Below are positions 32,821 through 41,029 of a stretch of 64,000 nucleotides of DNA, in pieces; within the stretch, counting starts at the first letter, position 1; each line of letters starts with the position of its first letter. The notes beneath the pieces were generated by a model. That model did no database searches, had not been told where the DNA came from, and was given only the letters and a program-made list of their open reading frames with translations. The DNA is from Acidimicrobiaceae bacterium (GTDB lineage: Bacteria; Actinomycetota; Acidimicrobiia; Acidimicrobiales; Ilumatobacteraceae): assembly GCA_020637235.1 (NCBI GenBank), contig JACJWG010000011.1, positions 1 to 64,000 of the forward strand, given 5' to 3'. The position numbers were made by a program, and so were the translations under genes.

Positions 32821-34197
32821 TCAGGCGGTGAGGCCGGCGGCGGCGAGGGCGCGGTGCTTCGCGTGGTCGAGGTCGTAGTGACGGCGGGTGACGATGCGCT
32901 GCGCGTACAACCCGCCACCCGACTGGATGTTGGTGACCGCCTGCCAGCCACCGAACGCGTCGGCGGTGAGGTCGCGGATGGCGTGGAACAGCCGGGTTCG
33001 GTACTCGCCGTCGACGCCGTCGCGCGTGGCCATGTACTTGCGCACGTACGGGCCGGTCTCGGGATTGTCGAGATCGGCGCGCGACGGGGCGGTGAGGATC
33101 GAGCCGCCGGCGATGTCGTGCAGGTGGCGCACCATCAGGTGATAGTTCGCGGCGCCGGTGTACTTGCCGGCGTTGGTGTACAGCTCGCTCGGGAACGCCG
33201 CACCGAGCGGGCCTGATTCGGCGTTCGACAGTGCGGCTTCGAGGCAGGCGCGGATCACCGTCGCGTGGATGATCATCTCGGAGATCTTCTCCTTGATGTG
33301 CGCCTCGCCGCCGAGCCCGTTCGCCTCGGCCACCAGTTGCGCGAAACCGACCAGGAGGTCGGCCCCGTCGGCCATGCCCGACAGCCCGCCGAGGCGTTCC
33401 CACAAGCCGAGCGAGTGGGCGAACACCGCAGCGAGCGACACCTCCCCGTCGAGCAGGATCCGGTCGTTCGGCACGAACACGTCGTCGAGGATCACGAACC
33501 CCTCGGGCGAGGGCGAGTTGCCCGAGATCGGGAAGTCGCGCGTGTCGTGATGCCGCGTGGCGTAGGTGGTGTTGATGATCTTCACCCCCGGCGCGTTCAC
33601 CGGGATGAGGGCGGCGATCGCGTAGTCCTCCTCACCGGCCTTCATCGCCTTCGTGGGGATGGTGAGGAGTTCGTGGCCGAGCGAGGCGCCGGTGATGTGC
33701 AGCTTGGCGCCGCGCACCACCACGCCGTCGGGCGATCGGTCGACGACGTGCACGTACGCGTCGGGGTCGTCCTGCTTGAGCGGTGGACGCGATCGGTCGC
33801 CCTTCGCGTCGGTGATGCACTGGGTGATGCGGATGTCGGCCGCATGCGCGTGTTCGATGCGCGCGTCGATCGACTCGATGTACTTCGGCGCCGTGTCGGC
33901 GATGCGGCCGGCCGCGGTGGCGAGCGTCATGATCGAGGTGTAGGTGACGTGGGCCATCATCCCGGCCTCGTGCACCACGTCGACCATGTGGCGCAGCTCG
34001 TCCGGGTTGGACGGCACGGTGGCCAGCGGACTCCGACCGTCGACCGCCTTCGAGGCCAGCCAGTCGTAGCCGTCGGCCACCTGGCGGACGGCGGCGCCGA
34101 GCAACGGGTGGCCCGGCAGGTCGTGGACGCGCTCACCCTCGAAGTAGGTGGCCCGTCCGTCGTCGAGCGATTCGAGGTACTGCTCACCGGTCAACAT
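32821..34197 (-). CDS. 4-hydroxyphenylacetate 3-hydroxylase (HpaB) family protein
   Basis: A 458-aa member of the HpaB/4-hydroxybutyryl-CoA dehydratase superfamily, which share an acyl-CoA-dehydrogenase-like fold. Family segments: MLTGEQYLESLDDGRATYFEG at the start, HVVDRSPDGVVVRGAKLHIT, ILDDVFVPNDRILLDGE and AGKYTGAANYHLMVRHLHDIAGG. The [4Fe-4S] cysteines expected of 4-hydroxybutyryl-CoA dehydratase are not seen around residues 95-110 (IADTAPKYIES). A FADH2-dependent aromatic monooxygenase-type role is therefore likelier. No HpaC flavin reductase is adjacent. Confidence 0.85.
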   Translation of the reverse strand: MLTGEQYLESLDDGRATYFEGERVHDLPGHPLLGAAVRQVADGYDWLASKAVDGRSPLATVPSNPDELRHMVDVVHEAGMMAHVTYTSIMTLATAAGRIADTAPKYIESIDARIEHAHAADIRITQCITDAKGDRSRPPLKQDDPDAYVHVVDRSPDGVVVRGAKLHITGASLGHELLTIPTKAMKAGEEDYAIAALIPVNAPGVKIINTTYATRHHDTRDFPISGNSPSPEGFVILDDVFVPNDRILLDGEVSLAAVFAHSLGLWERLGGLSGMADGADLLVGFAQLVAEANGLGGEAHIKEKISEMIIHATVIRACLEAALSNAESGPLGAAFPSELYTNAGKYTGAANYHLMVRHLHDIAGGSILTAPSRADLDNPETGPYVRKYMATRDGVDGEYRTRLFHAIRDLTADAFGGWQAVTNIQSGGGLYAQRIVTRRHYDLDHAKHRALAAAGLTA

Positions 34198-34206
34198 GGA
34201 CCGGTT

Positions 34207-35088
34207 CTACTGGACGACCAGCACGCTCCCCAGTACCGAGATGACGAGCACCGCGATCGGCGTCGCCCACTTCACCCAGTCGGGCACGGGCCGCCAGCGG
34301 GGCGCCAGCATCACGAACCCGCAGATCGCGCCGGCTGCGGCCCCACCCAGGTGACCGCCGATCGAGATGCCCGGGATCGCGAACGTGAGGAAGAAGTTGA
34401 GCAGCAGTGTGGTGCCGATGCCGGTGCTCATCACGTTGATGCCCTGACGGTGCAGCCCGATCGCTGCGGCGGCCATCAGCCCGAACACGGCGCCGGACGC
34501 ACCACCGGTGATGCCGCTGCTCTGCATGATCAGCACCCCGAACGATCCACCGAGGAGGCTGGCCGCGTACAACAGGGCGAACTTCGTACGACCCAGCGGT
34601 CGCTCGAGCAGCTGGCCGAGCTGGTACAGCAGGAACATGTTGAACCCGATGTGGATCACGCCGAAGTGCAAGAAGCCGGAGGTGACGAGGCGGTACCACT
34701 CGCTCCGACCGTTCGTGAGGAAGAACTCGTTCAGACCCAGCTCGAACTGGGTGCGACTCACCCCGCCGCGACCACCGAGCGAACCGGGATCGGCCACCGA
34801 CACGTACACGAAGACGGCGATGTTGACCGCCATGAGCACGTAGGTGACGAGCGTGTGCTGACGGGCGTTCCAGTACTTCGCGCGGGTGCCGAGATCCGGG
34901 CGAGACGCCTTGGCGCAGTCGAGGCAGTGCGAGCCGACCGCGGCCTGGACGAGGCAGTCGCTGCACGCGCTCTTGCCGCAGCGGGTGCAGCTGCGACCCG
35001 CCTCGCGGTCGGGGTGCCGGTAGCAGCGGGGCAGCGTGGGAGCGCTCGACGCCGGCGGCGTGGGCGGCGGGGGTGGCGGCATGGCCAT
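34207..35088 (-). CDS. rhomboid-family intramembrane serine protease with zinc-finger N-terminus
   Basis: A 293-aa protein. After a poly-Pro start, residues 22-58 hold a B-box-like zinc module (CYRH, CTRCGKSACSDC, then HCLDC). The rhomboid core follows with about six helices: HIGFN (His146, Asn150), catalytic Ser198 in GGASGAVFG and His246 in GGHLGG, the Ser-His dyad that cleaves transmembrane substrates. It is directly downstream of the DUF971 gene and a CPBP protease gene on the same strand, with gaps of 9 and 18 nt. The start MAMPPPP leaves two candidate ATGs six bases apart. Confidence 0.93.
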   Translation of the reverse strand: MAMPPPPPPTPPASSAPTLPRCYRHPDREAGRSCTRCGKSACSDCLVQAAVGSHCLDCAKASRPDLGTRAKYWNARQHTLVTYVLMAVNIAVFVYVSVADPGSLGGRGGVSRTQFELGLNEFFLTNGRSEWYRLVTSGFLHFGVIHIGFNMFLLYQLGQLLERPLGRTKFALLYAASLLGGSFGVLIMQSSGITGGASGAVFGLMAAAAIGLHRQGINVMSTGIGTTLLLNFFLTFAIPGISIGGHLGGAAAGAICGFVMLAPRWRPVPDWVKWATPIAVLVISVLGSVLVVQ

Positions 35089-35097
35089 GCGACGAGG

Positions 35098-35469
35098 CTA
35101 CCGAGGAGGGTCCGGTCGTGGGTCGGCGGGCTCGTCGACCAGACCGCCAGCGAGGCCCCGGTCCCACCAGTCGCGCAGCACGGTCCAGGCGTAGATGCCG
35201 GTGCTGTGGCCGTCGGACCAGTCGATCGACAGGCCCCAGGCACCCGTCAACGAGGCGTGCGCGACGGCGATGACGTCGGGCATGCCCGGTCGCGGCCACG
35301 CGACCTCGCCGCGCTCACGCCAGCCGCGACAGCTCGCGCACGGACACGCGGCACGCAGCGCGTGGACACCGAACGCCGCCACGACGCCGTCGCCGAAGGT
35401 GATCCGCACGTGGCGATCGCGCACGACGTCGATGTCGGTGGGTGTGGTGGCGGCGGCAGGATCGGTCAT
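35098..35469 (-). CDS. DUF971 / gamma-butyrobetaine hydroxylase N-terminal-like protein
   Basis: A 123-aa stand-alone DUF971 domain. Seen in sequence: a CPCASCRGW motif (Cys-x-Cys-x-x-Cys) and IDWSDGHSTGIYAWTVLRDW, which are hallmarks of the domain. In eukaryotic gamma-butyrobetaine hydroxylase this domain binds zinc; stand-alone bacterial versions are linked to iron-sulfur protein assembly or NTPase neighbours in some species. Gaps of 9 nt to the rhomboid gene and 18 nt to the CPBP gene suggest one transcript. Confidence 0.88.
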   Translation of the reverse strand: MTDPAAATTPTDIDVVRDRHVRITFGDGVVAAFGVHALRAACPCASCRGWRERGEVAWPRPGMPDVIAVAHASLTGAWGLSIDWSDGHSTGIYAWTVLRDWWDRGLAGGLVDEPADPRPDPPR

Positions 35470-35487
35470 GGGGAGTCGGTTGGCAGG

Positions 35488-36141
35488 TCAGCGGATGACG
35501 GCGGTGGCAGCGAGGGCGCCGAGCACGATGACGATGATGGCACCGTTGTAGGCGGTGTGCGCGGTCGTGGACTCGAGTGTCGCGTCGGCGGTCGACGCGC
35601 CGCGCCGGTGGGCTCGCAGGTACACGGCGAGGAAGTAGGCGCCGCCGAGTGACAATGCCAGCGCCGCCCCGATGGGGATGCCGACGATCGCGTGCACCAG
35701 GCCGAACTGCACCGTCTTGCCCACCCGTCGCCGGCGGTTCCAGTGCTCGGCGCCGCGACGGAACAGCCGTTCCTCGGCATGGGCGAACAGCGGCAGTGCC
35801 GGGACGAGCAACACCATGAACACCGCAGGCACGACCCACTCCCACACCGTGCCAGCCGTCGCCTCGCTCGATCCGAACACCGGGTTGCCCTCGCCTCCGA
35901 CGGCGGTCCACCAACCCCAGTCGAGGCCCGGCACCGCCATCAGCGCCGACGCAACGACGATCACGGCGGTCAGCACGATCGGGATCGGCCACACGTGACG
36001 CCACCGCAACCGCCGCAGCACGGCGCTCACGACGGCGCGACCACTGGACGAGCGCGACGCACGCACACCGCCGACGAGCCTCGTGGCCATGAAGCCGAGC
36101 ACGGCGACGGTGATCACGGTGCTGGCGAGGTCGGCATCCAT
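35488..36141 (-). CDS. CPBP-type intramembrane metalloprotease-like protein
   Basis: A 217-aa membrane protein with about five helices. The three short motifs of the CAAX-protease/bacteriocin-processing superfamily are all present in order: EExxxR (Glu123-Glu124...Arg128), FxxxH (Phe146...His150) and HxxxN (His195...Asn199). The spacing is compatible with the Rce1 fold, though the overall sequence is divergent, so the call rests on these motifs. The ATG at 36141 is the first in frame before the first helix. It may be co-transcribed with the DUF971 and rhomboid genes. Confidence 0.7.
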   Translation of the reverse strand: MDADLASTVITVAVLGFMATRLVGGVRASRSSSGRAVVSAVLRRLRWRHVWPIPIVLTAVIVVASALMAVPGLDWGWWTAVGGEGNPVFGSSEATAGTVWEWVVPAVFMVLLVPALPLFAHAEERLFRRGAEHWNRRRRVGKTVQFGLVHAIVGIPIGAALALSLGGAYFLAVYLRAHRRGASTADATLESTTAHTAYNGAIIVIVLGALAATAVIR

Positions 36142-36179
36142 CCGCCGCCAGCGTAGGAACTCGTCGCCGTCGGCGGCGG

Positions 36180-38279
36180 TCAGCCGGCGCGGCCGGTTCG
36201 GGCGGCGAACAGGTCGGCGGACACGGGCTCGCCGAGCAGGTAGCCCTGCACCATGTCGCAGCCGAGCATCCGCAGGCGGTGCAACTGATCGGCCGAGGTG
36301 ACCCACTCGGCGACCACCTGCATCTCGAGGGCATGGGCGAGCTGGATGATCGCCCGCGCGATCGGGTCGTCGTCGCCGTTGGCCCCGAGGCTGCTCGCCA
36401 CCGTGCCGTCGAGCTTCAGCACGTCGGCCTGGCAGGAGCGCAACGCGGTGAGCGAGCTGACGCCGACGCCGAAGTCGTCCAGCGCGAGCTGGACGCCGAA
36501 GCGGCGCAGTGCCTGCAACGACCGGGTGATGCCGCTCTGTCCGTCGTTGAGTGTCTGCTCGTCGAAGTCCATCGTCAGCTGCTGCGGCCCGAGATCCATC
36601 GAGCGCACGATCGACAACACCCGCTCGACGAAGGTGCCTTCCTGCAGCTGGCGGGGCGACACGTTGACGTGCACGCTGAAGGTGCGCTCCACCAAGCCGG
36701 CGTTCAGCCACGATCGCGCGTCCTGGCACGCCTGGCCGATCACCCAGTCGCCGATCGGCACGATCGCGCCGCTCTCGTTGGCGAGGTGCAGGAACTGAGC
36801 CGGGAGCAGGCGACCGCGCGACGGGTGGTCCCAGCGCAACAGTGCCTCGGCGCCGACCACTCGCCCGCTGTGGGTGGAGATGATCGGCTGGTACGCGAGT
36901 CGCAGCTCGTCGTTGGCGAGCGCCCGTTCGAGCTCGGCGGCGAGCTCCTTCTGCTCGACGCTCGCGGCACGCATCGCCTCGGTGTACAGCTCGACCCGGC
37001 TGCGCCCGCGGCGCTTGGCGGTGTACATCGCCGCATCGGCGTGGCGCAGCAGCGTGAGGGCGGCGTCGGCTGACGCGACGCCGTCGATCTGCGCGTTGTC
37101 GGCGAGCGCCACGCCGACGCTGACCGTGAGCTCGACCTCGACGCCGCGGATCATGATCTTGCCGCTGAGCGCGAGCCGGATGCGTTCGGCGAGCTCGAGC
37201 GCCGAGTGCTCGTCGATGCTGCCGTTGCACAGCACCACGAACTCGTCGCCGCCGATGCGGGCGATCACGTCGGCCGGTCGGGTGGCGTGGGCGATGCGGT
37301 TGGCCACCTGTGCCAGCAGCGCGTCACCGACGTCGTGCCCGGCGTTGTCGTTGACGTTCTTGAGCTTGTCGAGGTCGAGGAACAGCAACGCCACGTGGCC
37401 GCGGGTGCCGCGGATGCGGTCGAGTGCATCCGCAGTGGTGCGCAACAGCAGGATGCGGTTCGGCAACCCGGTGAGACCGTCGTGCGTGGCCTGGCGCATC
37501 AACTCGGCCTGCATGTGGTTGCGGGCCGTGACGTCGCGGATGACGCCACCCCAGTACTCGATCACGCCCTGGTCGTCGCGGTGGATGACGATGTCGACGT
37601 CGAGGATGCGTTCGAGCGCATCGGGGCCCCGGAAGCCCACCTCGCCCGACCATTGCGAGGTGTCGGACGACGCCAGCACCTCGCGCGGCAGTTGGTCGCG
37701 AATGGTCTGCAAGAGGGTGCGCACCGACGGATCGCGAATCAGGTCGGCGCTCTCGTCCACCCCGAACAACGTGCGGGCGGTGGCATTGGTGTACACCGGC
37801 GTGCCGTTGCGGTCGAGGATGATGACCGCATCGGCCGACGGTTCCACGACGCCGAGCAGTCGTTCGAGCAACAGCCGCTTGCCGACGGTCTCGGTGTCGT
37901 CCACCGCCACCCCGGCATAGCCCTCCACTCGACCGAGCGAGTCGTGCATCGGGCTCGCGTTGACCCGCACCCACAGGAGCCGCCCGTCGCGGTGCCACAC
38001 GCGGAACTCCACCGCGAAGTCGGCCTCGTGCTCCACGGCGTTGCGCCACGTGACCTCGGCGTGGTGGCGATCGGCCGGGTGGGCGTTCGACCACGGTGTG
38101 GTGCGGGGCGACGGCACGTCGCCACCCAGCGCGAGCGCGCGAAAGGCCTGGTTGGCCGAGAGCAGTCGGCCGTCCCGATCGGCCTGGAAGATGGCGACCG
38201 GCAACGAAGGCAGGGGCTGGTCGATGGCAGTTCCTGACGTGGGGTGAGGTGACGTGTCCACCGTGCTGGTCACGCTCAC
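36180..38279 (-). CDS. PAS-PAS-GGDEF-EAL protein, probable diguanylate cyclase
   Basis: A 699-aa soluble signalling protein. Two PAS domains (about 25-140 and 145-265) precede a GGDEF domain (about 270-430) with an intact GGDEF signature and an RxxD inhibitory site (RPAD) exactly five residues upstream. The C-terminal EAL domain (about 445-695) keeps EALLRW, NVSPRQL, DDFGVG and LKLDGTV, but the ELTE motif reads DFDEQ and the EGxE motif reads AEWVTS, so phosphodiesterase activity is doubtful. It is the mirror image of the protein at 5329-7188. The start overlaps the PEBP lipoprotein stop by 4 nt. Confidence 0.9.
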   Translation of the reverse strand: MSVTSTVDTSPHPTSGTAIDQPLPSLPVAIFQADRDGRLLSANQAFRALALGGDVPSPRTTPWSNAHPADRHHAEVTWRNAVEHEADFAVEFRVWHRDGRLLWVRVNASPMHDSLGRVEGYAGVAVDDTETVGKRLLLERLLGVVEPSADAVIILDRNGTPVYTNATARTLFGVDESADLIRDPSVRTLLQTIRDQLPREVLASSDTSQWSGEVGFRGPDALERILDVDIVIHRDDQGVIEYWGGVIRDVTARNHMQAELMRQATHDGLTGLPNRILLLRTTADALDRIRGTRGHVALLFLDLDKLKNVNDNAGHDVGDALLAQVANRIAHATRPADVIARIGGDEFVVLCNGSIDEHSALELAERIRLALSGKIMIRGVEVELTVSVGVALADNAQIDGVASADAALTLLRHADAAMYTAKRRGRSRVELYTEAMRAASVEQKELAAELERALANDELRLAYQPIISTHSGRVVGAEALLRWDHPSRGRLLPAQFLHLANESGAIVPIGDWVIGQACQDARSWLNAGLVERTFSVHVNVSPRQLQEGTFVERVLSIVRSMDLGPQQLTMDFDEQTLNDGQSGITRSLQALRRFGVQLALDDFGVGVSSLTALRSCQADVLKLDGTVASSLGANGDDDPIARAIIQLAHALEMQVVAEWVTSADQLHRLRMLGCDMVQGYLLGEPVSADLFAARTGRAG

Positions 38280-38977
38280 CCCTGACTATACGTCCCCACC
38301 AGGCTCAGACTCGCGAACGTGGCGCCGTTGACGAATGCTTGAAGGTCGACGCCTGCACTGCCGTCGGACAGCTCGGTCACCTGGTCGAGGAAGTGCAACG
38401 TGAGCACGTAGGTGTGCTGCTCGCCCGCCGGTGGGCACGGGCCCGTGTAGCCCGGGGTGCCGTTCGAGTTGACGCCGGTGATCGCGAACTCGGGCACGGC
38501 CCCCTCGGCCAGTGAAGTGGCGAACGGATCGATGCCGCTCATCACCCAGTGCACGAACTCGGGGGCGTTCTGGTCGACCAGCGTCACGGCGATCTCGACC
38601 GTCCCGGTGGGTGCCGGACTCCAGCTGAGCGCCGGGGCCACGTTCTCGGCCGTGCAGGTGTGCCGGTCGGGGATCACGGCACCGTCGGCCCACGTGGCGG
38701 CGAACACGCCGGGTTCGGGCGGCAACTCGACCACGCTCTCGGCCGGCAGGGTGGCGGCACCCTGATCCGAGTCCAGGCCGCCGTCGCCGTCGCCGATGCC
38801 GATGCCCGTGTCCGCGTCGCCGAGCACGGTGGTGGGCGGTGCCGTGGTCGACACGCTCGAGGTCTGGTCCGGACGAGGTTCACGCAGCGTGCGTCCGTCG
38901 TCGTTGCAGCCCGCCAGCACGGCGACCACCGCGAGCCCACACGCGGCCACCAGGTGGGAAGCCGCCCGCGATCGCAT
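38276..38977 (-). CDS. PEBP/YbhB-family (Raf kinase inhibitor-like) lipoprotein
   Basis: A 233-aa lipoprotein with lipobox VLAGC (Cys24), an Asp/Gly/Thr-rich linker and a phosphatidylethanolamine-binding-protein domain at about 85-233. Diagnostic segments are NVAPALSWSPAP, DQNAPEFVHWVMSGI (ligand-pocket DxxAPxFxHW) and GYTGPCPPAGEQHTYVL. The linker GDADTGIGIGDGDGGLDSD is acidic and might bind calcium, a speculative point. Its stop overlaps the start of the PAS-GGDEF-EAL gene (4 nt), so a surface ligand-binding protein is co-translated with a c-di-GMP enzyme. Confidence 0.88.
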   Translation of the reverse strand: MRSRAASHLVAACGLAVVAVLAGCNDDGRTLREPRPDQTSSVSTTAPPTTVLGDADTGIGIGDGDGGLDSDQGAATLPAESVVELPPEPGVFAATWADGAVIPDRHTCTAENVAPALSWSPAPTGTVEIAVTLVDQNAPEFVHWVMSGIDPFATSLAEGAVPEFAITGVNSNGTPGYTGPCPPAGEQHTYVLTLHFLDQVTELSDGSAGVDLQAFVNGATFASLSLVGTYSQG

Positions 38978-39018
38978 GCGGCGATGCTAGGCGCACCGCC
39001 CCTCGGTAGCGTGGTCAC

Positions 39019-39933
39019 GTGACCTTGTGCATCCTCACCGTCCACGCCCATCCGGACGACGAGGCCTCGAAGGGCGCGCCGACGCTCGCGATGTACGGCA
39101 GCCAGGGAATCCGGACCGTGCTCGTCTGTTGCACGGGCGGCGAGGAGGGCGACCTCCAGAACCCGCACCTGCGCGAACCCGGCCAGCCCTTCCACGGCCT
39201 CACGCCCGAGCAGGAGAAGGCCAAGCTGGCCGAGCTCCGCCCGCTCGAACTCGCTCGCTCGGCCGAGATCATCGGCTTCGATCGAGTGGTGATGCTCGGC
39301 TACCGCGATTCGGGCATGCCCGACAGCGAGGCCAACGCGCACCCCGAGTGCTTCGCCACCGCCGACCTCGACGAGGCCGTCGGACGCTTGGTCGAGGTGA
39401 TCCGGGCCGAGCGCCCGCAGGTGATCATCACCTACGGCGACGACCAGCGCGGCTACCCGCACCCCGACCACTTGAAGGTGCACGACATCTCGTTGCCGGC
39501 GTTCGAACGTGCCGGCGACCCCGCCTGGTACCCCGAGCTCGGCGAACCGTGGCAGCCGTCGAAGATGTACTACTCCACCTGGAGCAAGGCTCGCATCGTC
39601 GCCCTGCACGAGGGGATGGTGCGACTGCGCGGCGAGTCGCCCTTCGATCAGGCATGGCTCGACCGTCCGGGGCAGGACCACCGGATCACCACGAAGGTGG
39701 ACGTGGGCGAGTTCATGTGGGCGCGCAGCGGTGCGCTGCGTGCGCACGCCACCCAGGTCGACCCCACCGAGCCGTGGTGGTTCGGCCTGTCCGACGACGA
39801 ACTGGCCGAGGTGTATCCGTACGAGGACTGGATCCTCGCCCGGTCGCTCGTGGGCGTGCCCGCGGACGGCGAGATCGAGGACGACATGTTCGCCGGCGTG
39901 CGTCATCCCGCCATCAGCGGTGGTGACGAATGA
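39019..39933 (+). CDS. mca: mycothiol conjugate amidase
   Basis: A 304-aa zinc amidase of the PIG-L/LmbE family. Mca cleaves mycothiol S-conjugates to release mercapturates for export during detoxification. The zinc/catalytic motif is HAHPDDEASKG (His11, Asp14), with a later HPDHLKVH (~146-153). The N-terminus, CTGGEEGDLQNP, and the Mca-type C-terminal region (FMWARSGALRAHATQ, PWWFGLS) favour Mca over MshB. It overlaps the next small gene by 4 nt (ATGA). It marks the host as a mycothiol user. Confidence 0.92.
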   Translation: MTLCILTVHAHPDDEASKGAPTLAMYGSQGIRTVLVCCTGGEEGDLQNPHLREPGQPFHGLTPEQEKAKLAELRPLELARSAEIIGFDRVVMLGYRDSGMPDSEANAHPECFATADLDEAVGRLVEVIRAERPQVIITYGDDQRGYPHPDHLKVHDISLPAFERAGDPAWYPELGEPWQPSKMYYSTWSKARIVALHEGMVRLRGESPFDQAWLDRPGQDHRITTKVDVGEFMWARSGALRAHATQVDPTEPWWFGLSDDELAEVYPYEDWILARSLVGVPADGEIEDDMFAGVRHPAISGGDE

Positions 39934-40175
39934 GCACGGCGGCCTCGGGGAGCGTGCAGTACCGCGTCGCGTTCGGCAAGAAGGACGAAGCGGTCGAGGG
40001 GCCCGACGACGCCGACGTGGTGGTCACCATCCCGGTCGCCGATGCCGGGCTCGATCCGTCCGTCGCGTTCATGCAGGGCAAGCTGAAGGCGGCCGGGCAC
40101 ACGGGCGTGCTGTTCGAGGTGCTCCGCAACGGCGAGGCCGCTGCGGCGATCAGCCGGCTCGCATCGCGTCCCTGA
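39930..40175 (+). CDS. small SCP2-like protein
   Basis: An 81-aa protein resembling the C-terminal two thirds of an SCP2 sterol-carrier domain (DADVVVTIPVADAG, then MQGKLKAAGHTGVLFEVL). The MQGKLKxxG segment is the family signature. It is shorter than a full SCP2 domain (~100-110 aa), lacking the first strands. The ATG overlaps the mca stop by 4 nt, so it is co-translated, and its 3' end overlaps the convergent ChbG-type gene by 26 nt. Lipid binding is the likely role; any link to Mca substrates is inference. Confidence 0.8.
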   Translation: MSTAASGSVQYRVAFGKKDEAVEGPDDADVVVTIPVADAGLDPSVAFMQGKLKAAGHTGVLFEVLRNGEAAAAISRLASRP

Positions 40176-41019
40176 GCGCCCGGTAGCCGATCAGCACGGC
40201 GCCGCTGTCGCGGAGCAACTCGCGCAACGTGTGATCGGTGGTGACGAGCGCGAGATCGTCGATCCACCCGTCGGCCTGCGGCGACAGCGCCCGCACCTCG
40301 GGCGTGTCGATCGCGGGTTGCACGTGGATCTCGGTGACCCCCGGCTGCAGGTCGCGCACGGCCTGGTACACCCGATCGCGGCTGCCGGCGCGCCAGTCGT
40401 GGTCGAAGTGGTCGGGGAACACCACGCCTTCCGCTGCGGCGAGCCGTCGGAACGGGAACCCGGCCTGGTCGGCGGAGATCGTCGAGGGGAGGCGGATGGG
40501 TAGCCGGAACTCGATCGCGAGCTCGAGGTACACGTCGAAGAACTCGGGCCGCAAGGTGATCGAGGTGAGGTGCGGCGCGAGATGGGTGACGTCGATGCCC
40601 CACGCGAGCGCGCGTTCGATCTGCGCCCGGCACTCGCGGAGCACCTCGGCCGGATCGGCGTGCTCCCACAGGTCGGGCACGTCGCGCGGGAACCCGCCCT
40701 CGCCCGACAGCAGCGACGGCGCGTGGGTGATCGGCCCGAACCGGTAGGCGTCGTGCTCGCAGTTGAGGGTGAGGTGCACCCCGATGTCGTCGCCGCTCTC
40801 GGCGTCGTAGCCGGCCGCTGCGTGGCGGGCCCATGGCGCCGGCACCATCAGCGACGCGCAGGTGGCCACCCCGTCGCGGAGCGCTGCGTACACCCCGACG
40901 TTGGCGGCGTGGCAGCAGCCGAGGTCGTCGCACGAGACGACGAGCAGCTTCGTGTCGGCGGTGTGGCCGAGACGTTCGGCCAGCGACCTGCCGTCGATCG
41001 AGGGCTCGGCGGTGCTCAT
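40150..41019 (-). CDS. ChbG/HpnK (YdjC-like) carbohydrate deacetylase
   Basis: A 289-aa protein of the YdjC family of metal-dependent deacetylases. The Asp pair lies in VVSCDDLGCCHAAN (~28-41), the first His in GVHLTLNCEHDA (~80) and a second in THLAPHLTS (~145). These residues bind the divalent metal in ChbG. Such enzymes deacetylate chitobiose, hopanoid sugars or related amides. No sugar transport gene is adjacent. The 3' end overlaps the SCP2-like gene by 26 nt on the opposite strand. Confidence 0.85.
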   Translation of the reverse strand: MSTAEPSIDGRSLAERLGHTADTKLLVVSCDDLGCCHAANVGVYAALRDGVATCASLMVPAPWARHAAAGYDAESGDDIGVHLTLNCEHDAYRFGPITHAPSLLSGEGGFPRDVPDLWEHADPAEVLRECRAQIERALAWGIDVTHLAPHLTSITLRPEFFDVYLELAIEFRLPIRLPSTISADQAGFPFRRLAAAEGVVFPDHFDHDWRAGSRDRVYQAVRDLQPGVTEIHVQPAIDTPEVRALSPQADGWIDDLALVTTDHTLRELLRDSGAVLIGYRALRDAMRAG

Positions 41020-41029
41020 CGTCGAGACG

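Noticed and set aside
32821..34197. 4-hydroxybutyryl-CoA dehydratase
   Set aside because: The cluster cysteines are not visible where expected; only a general family call is supported.
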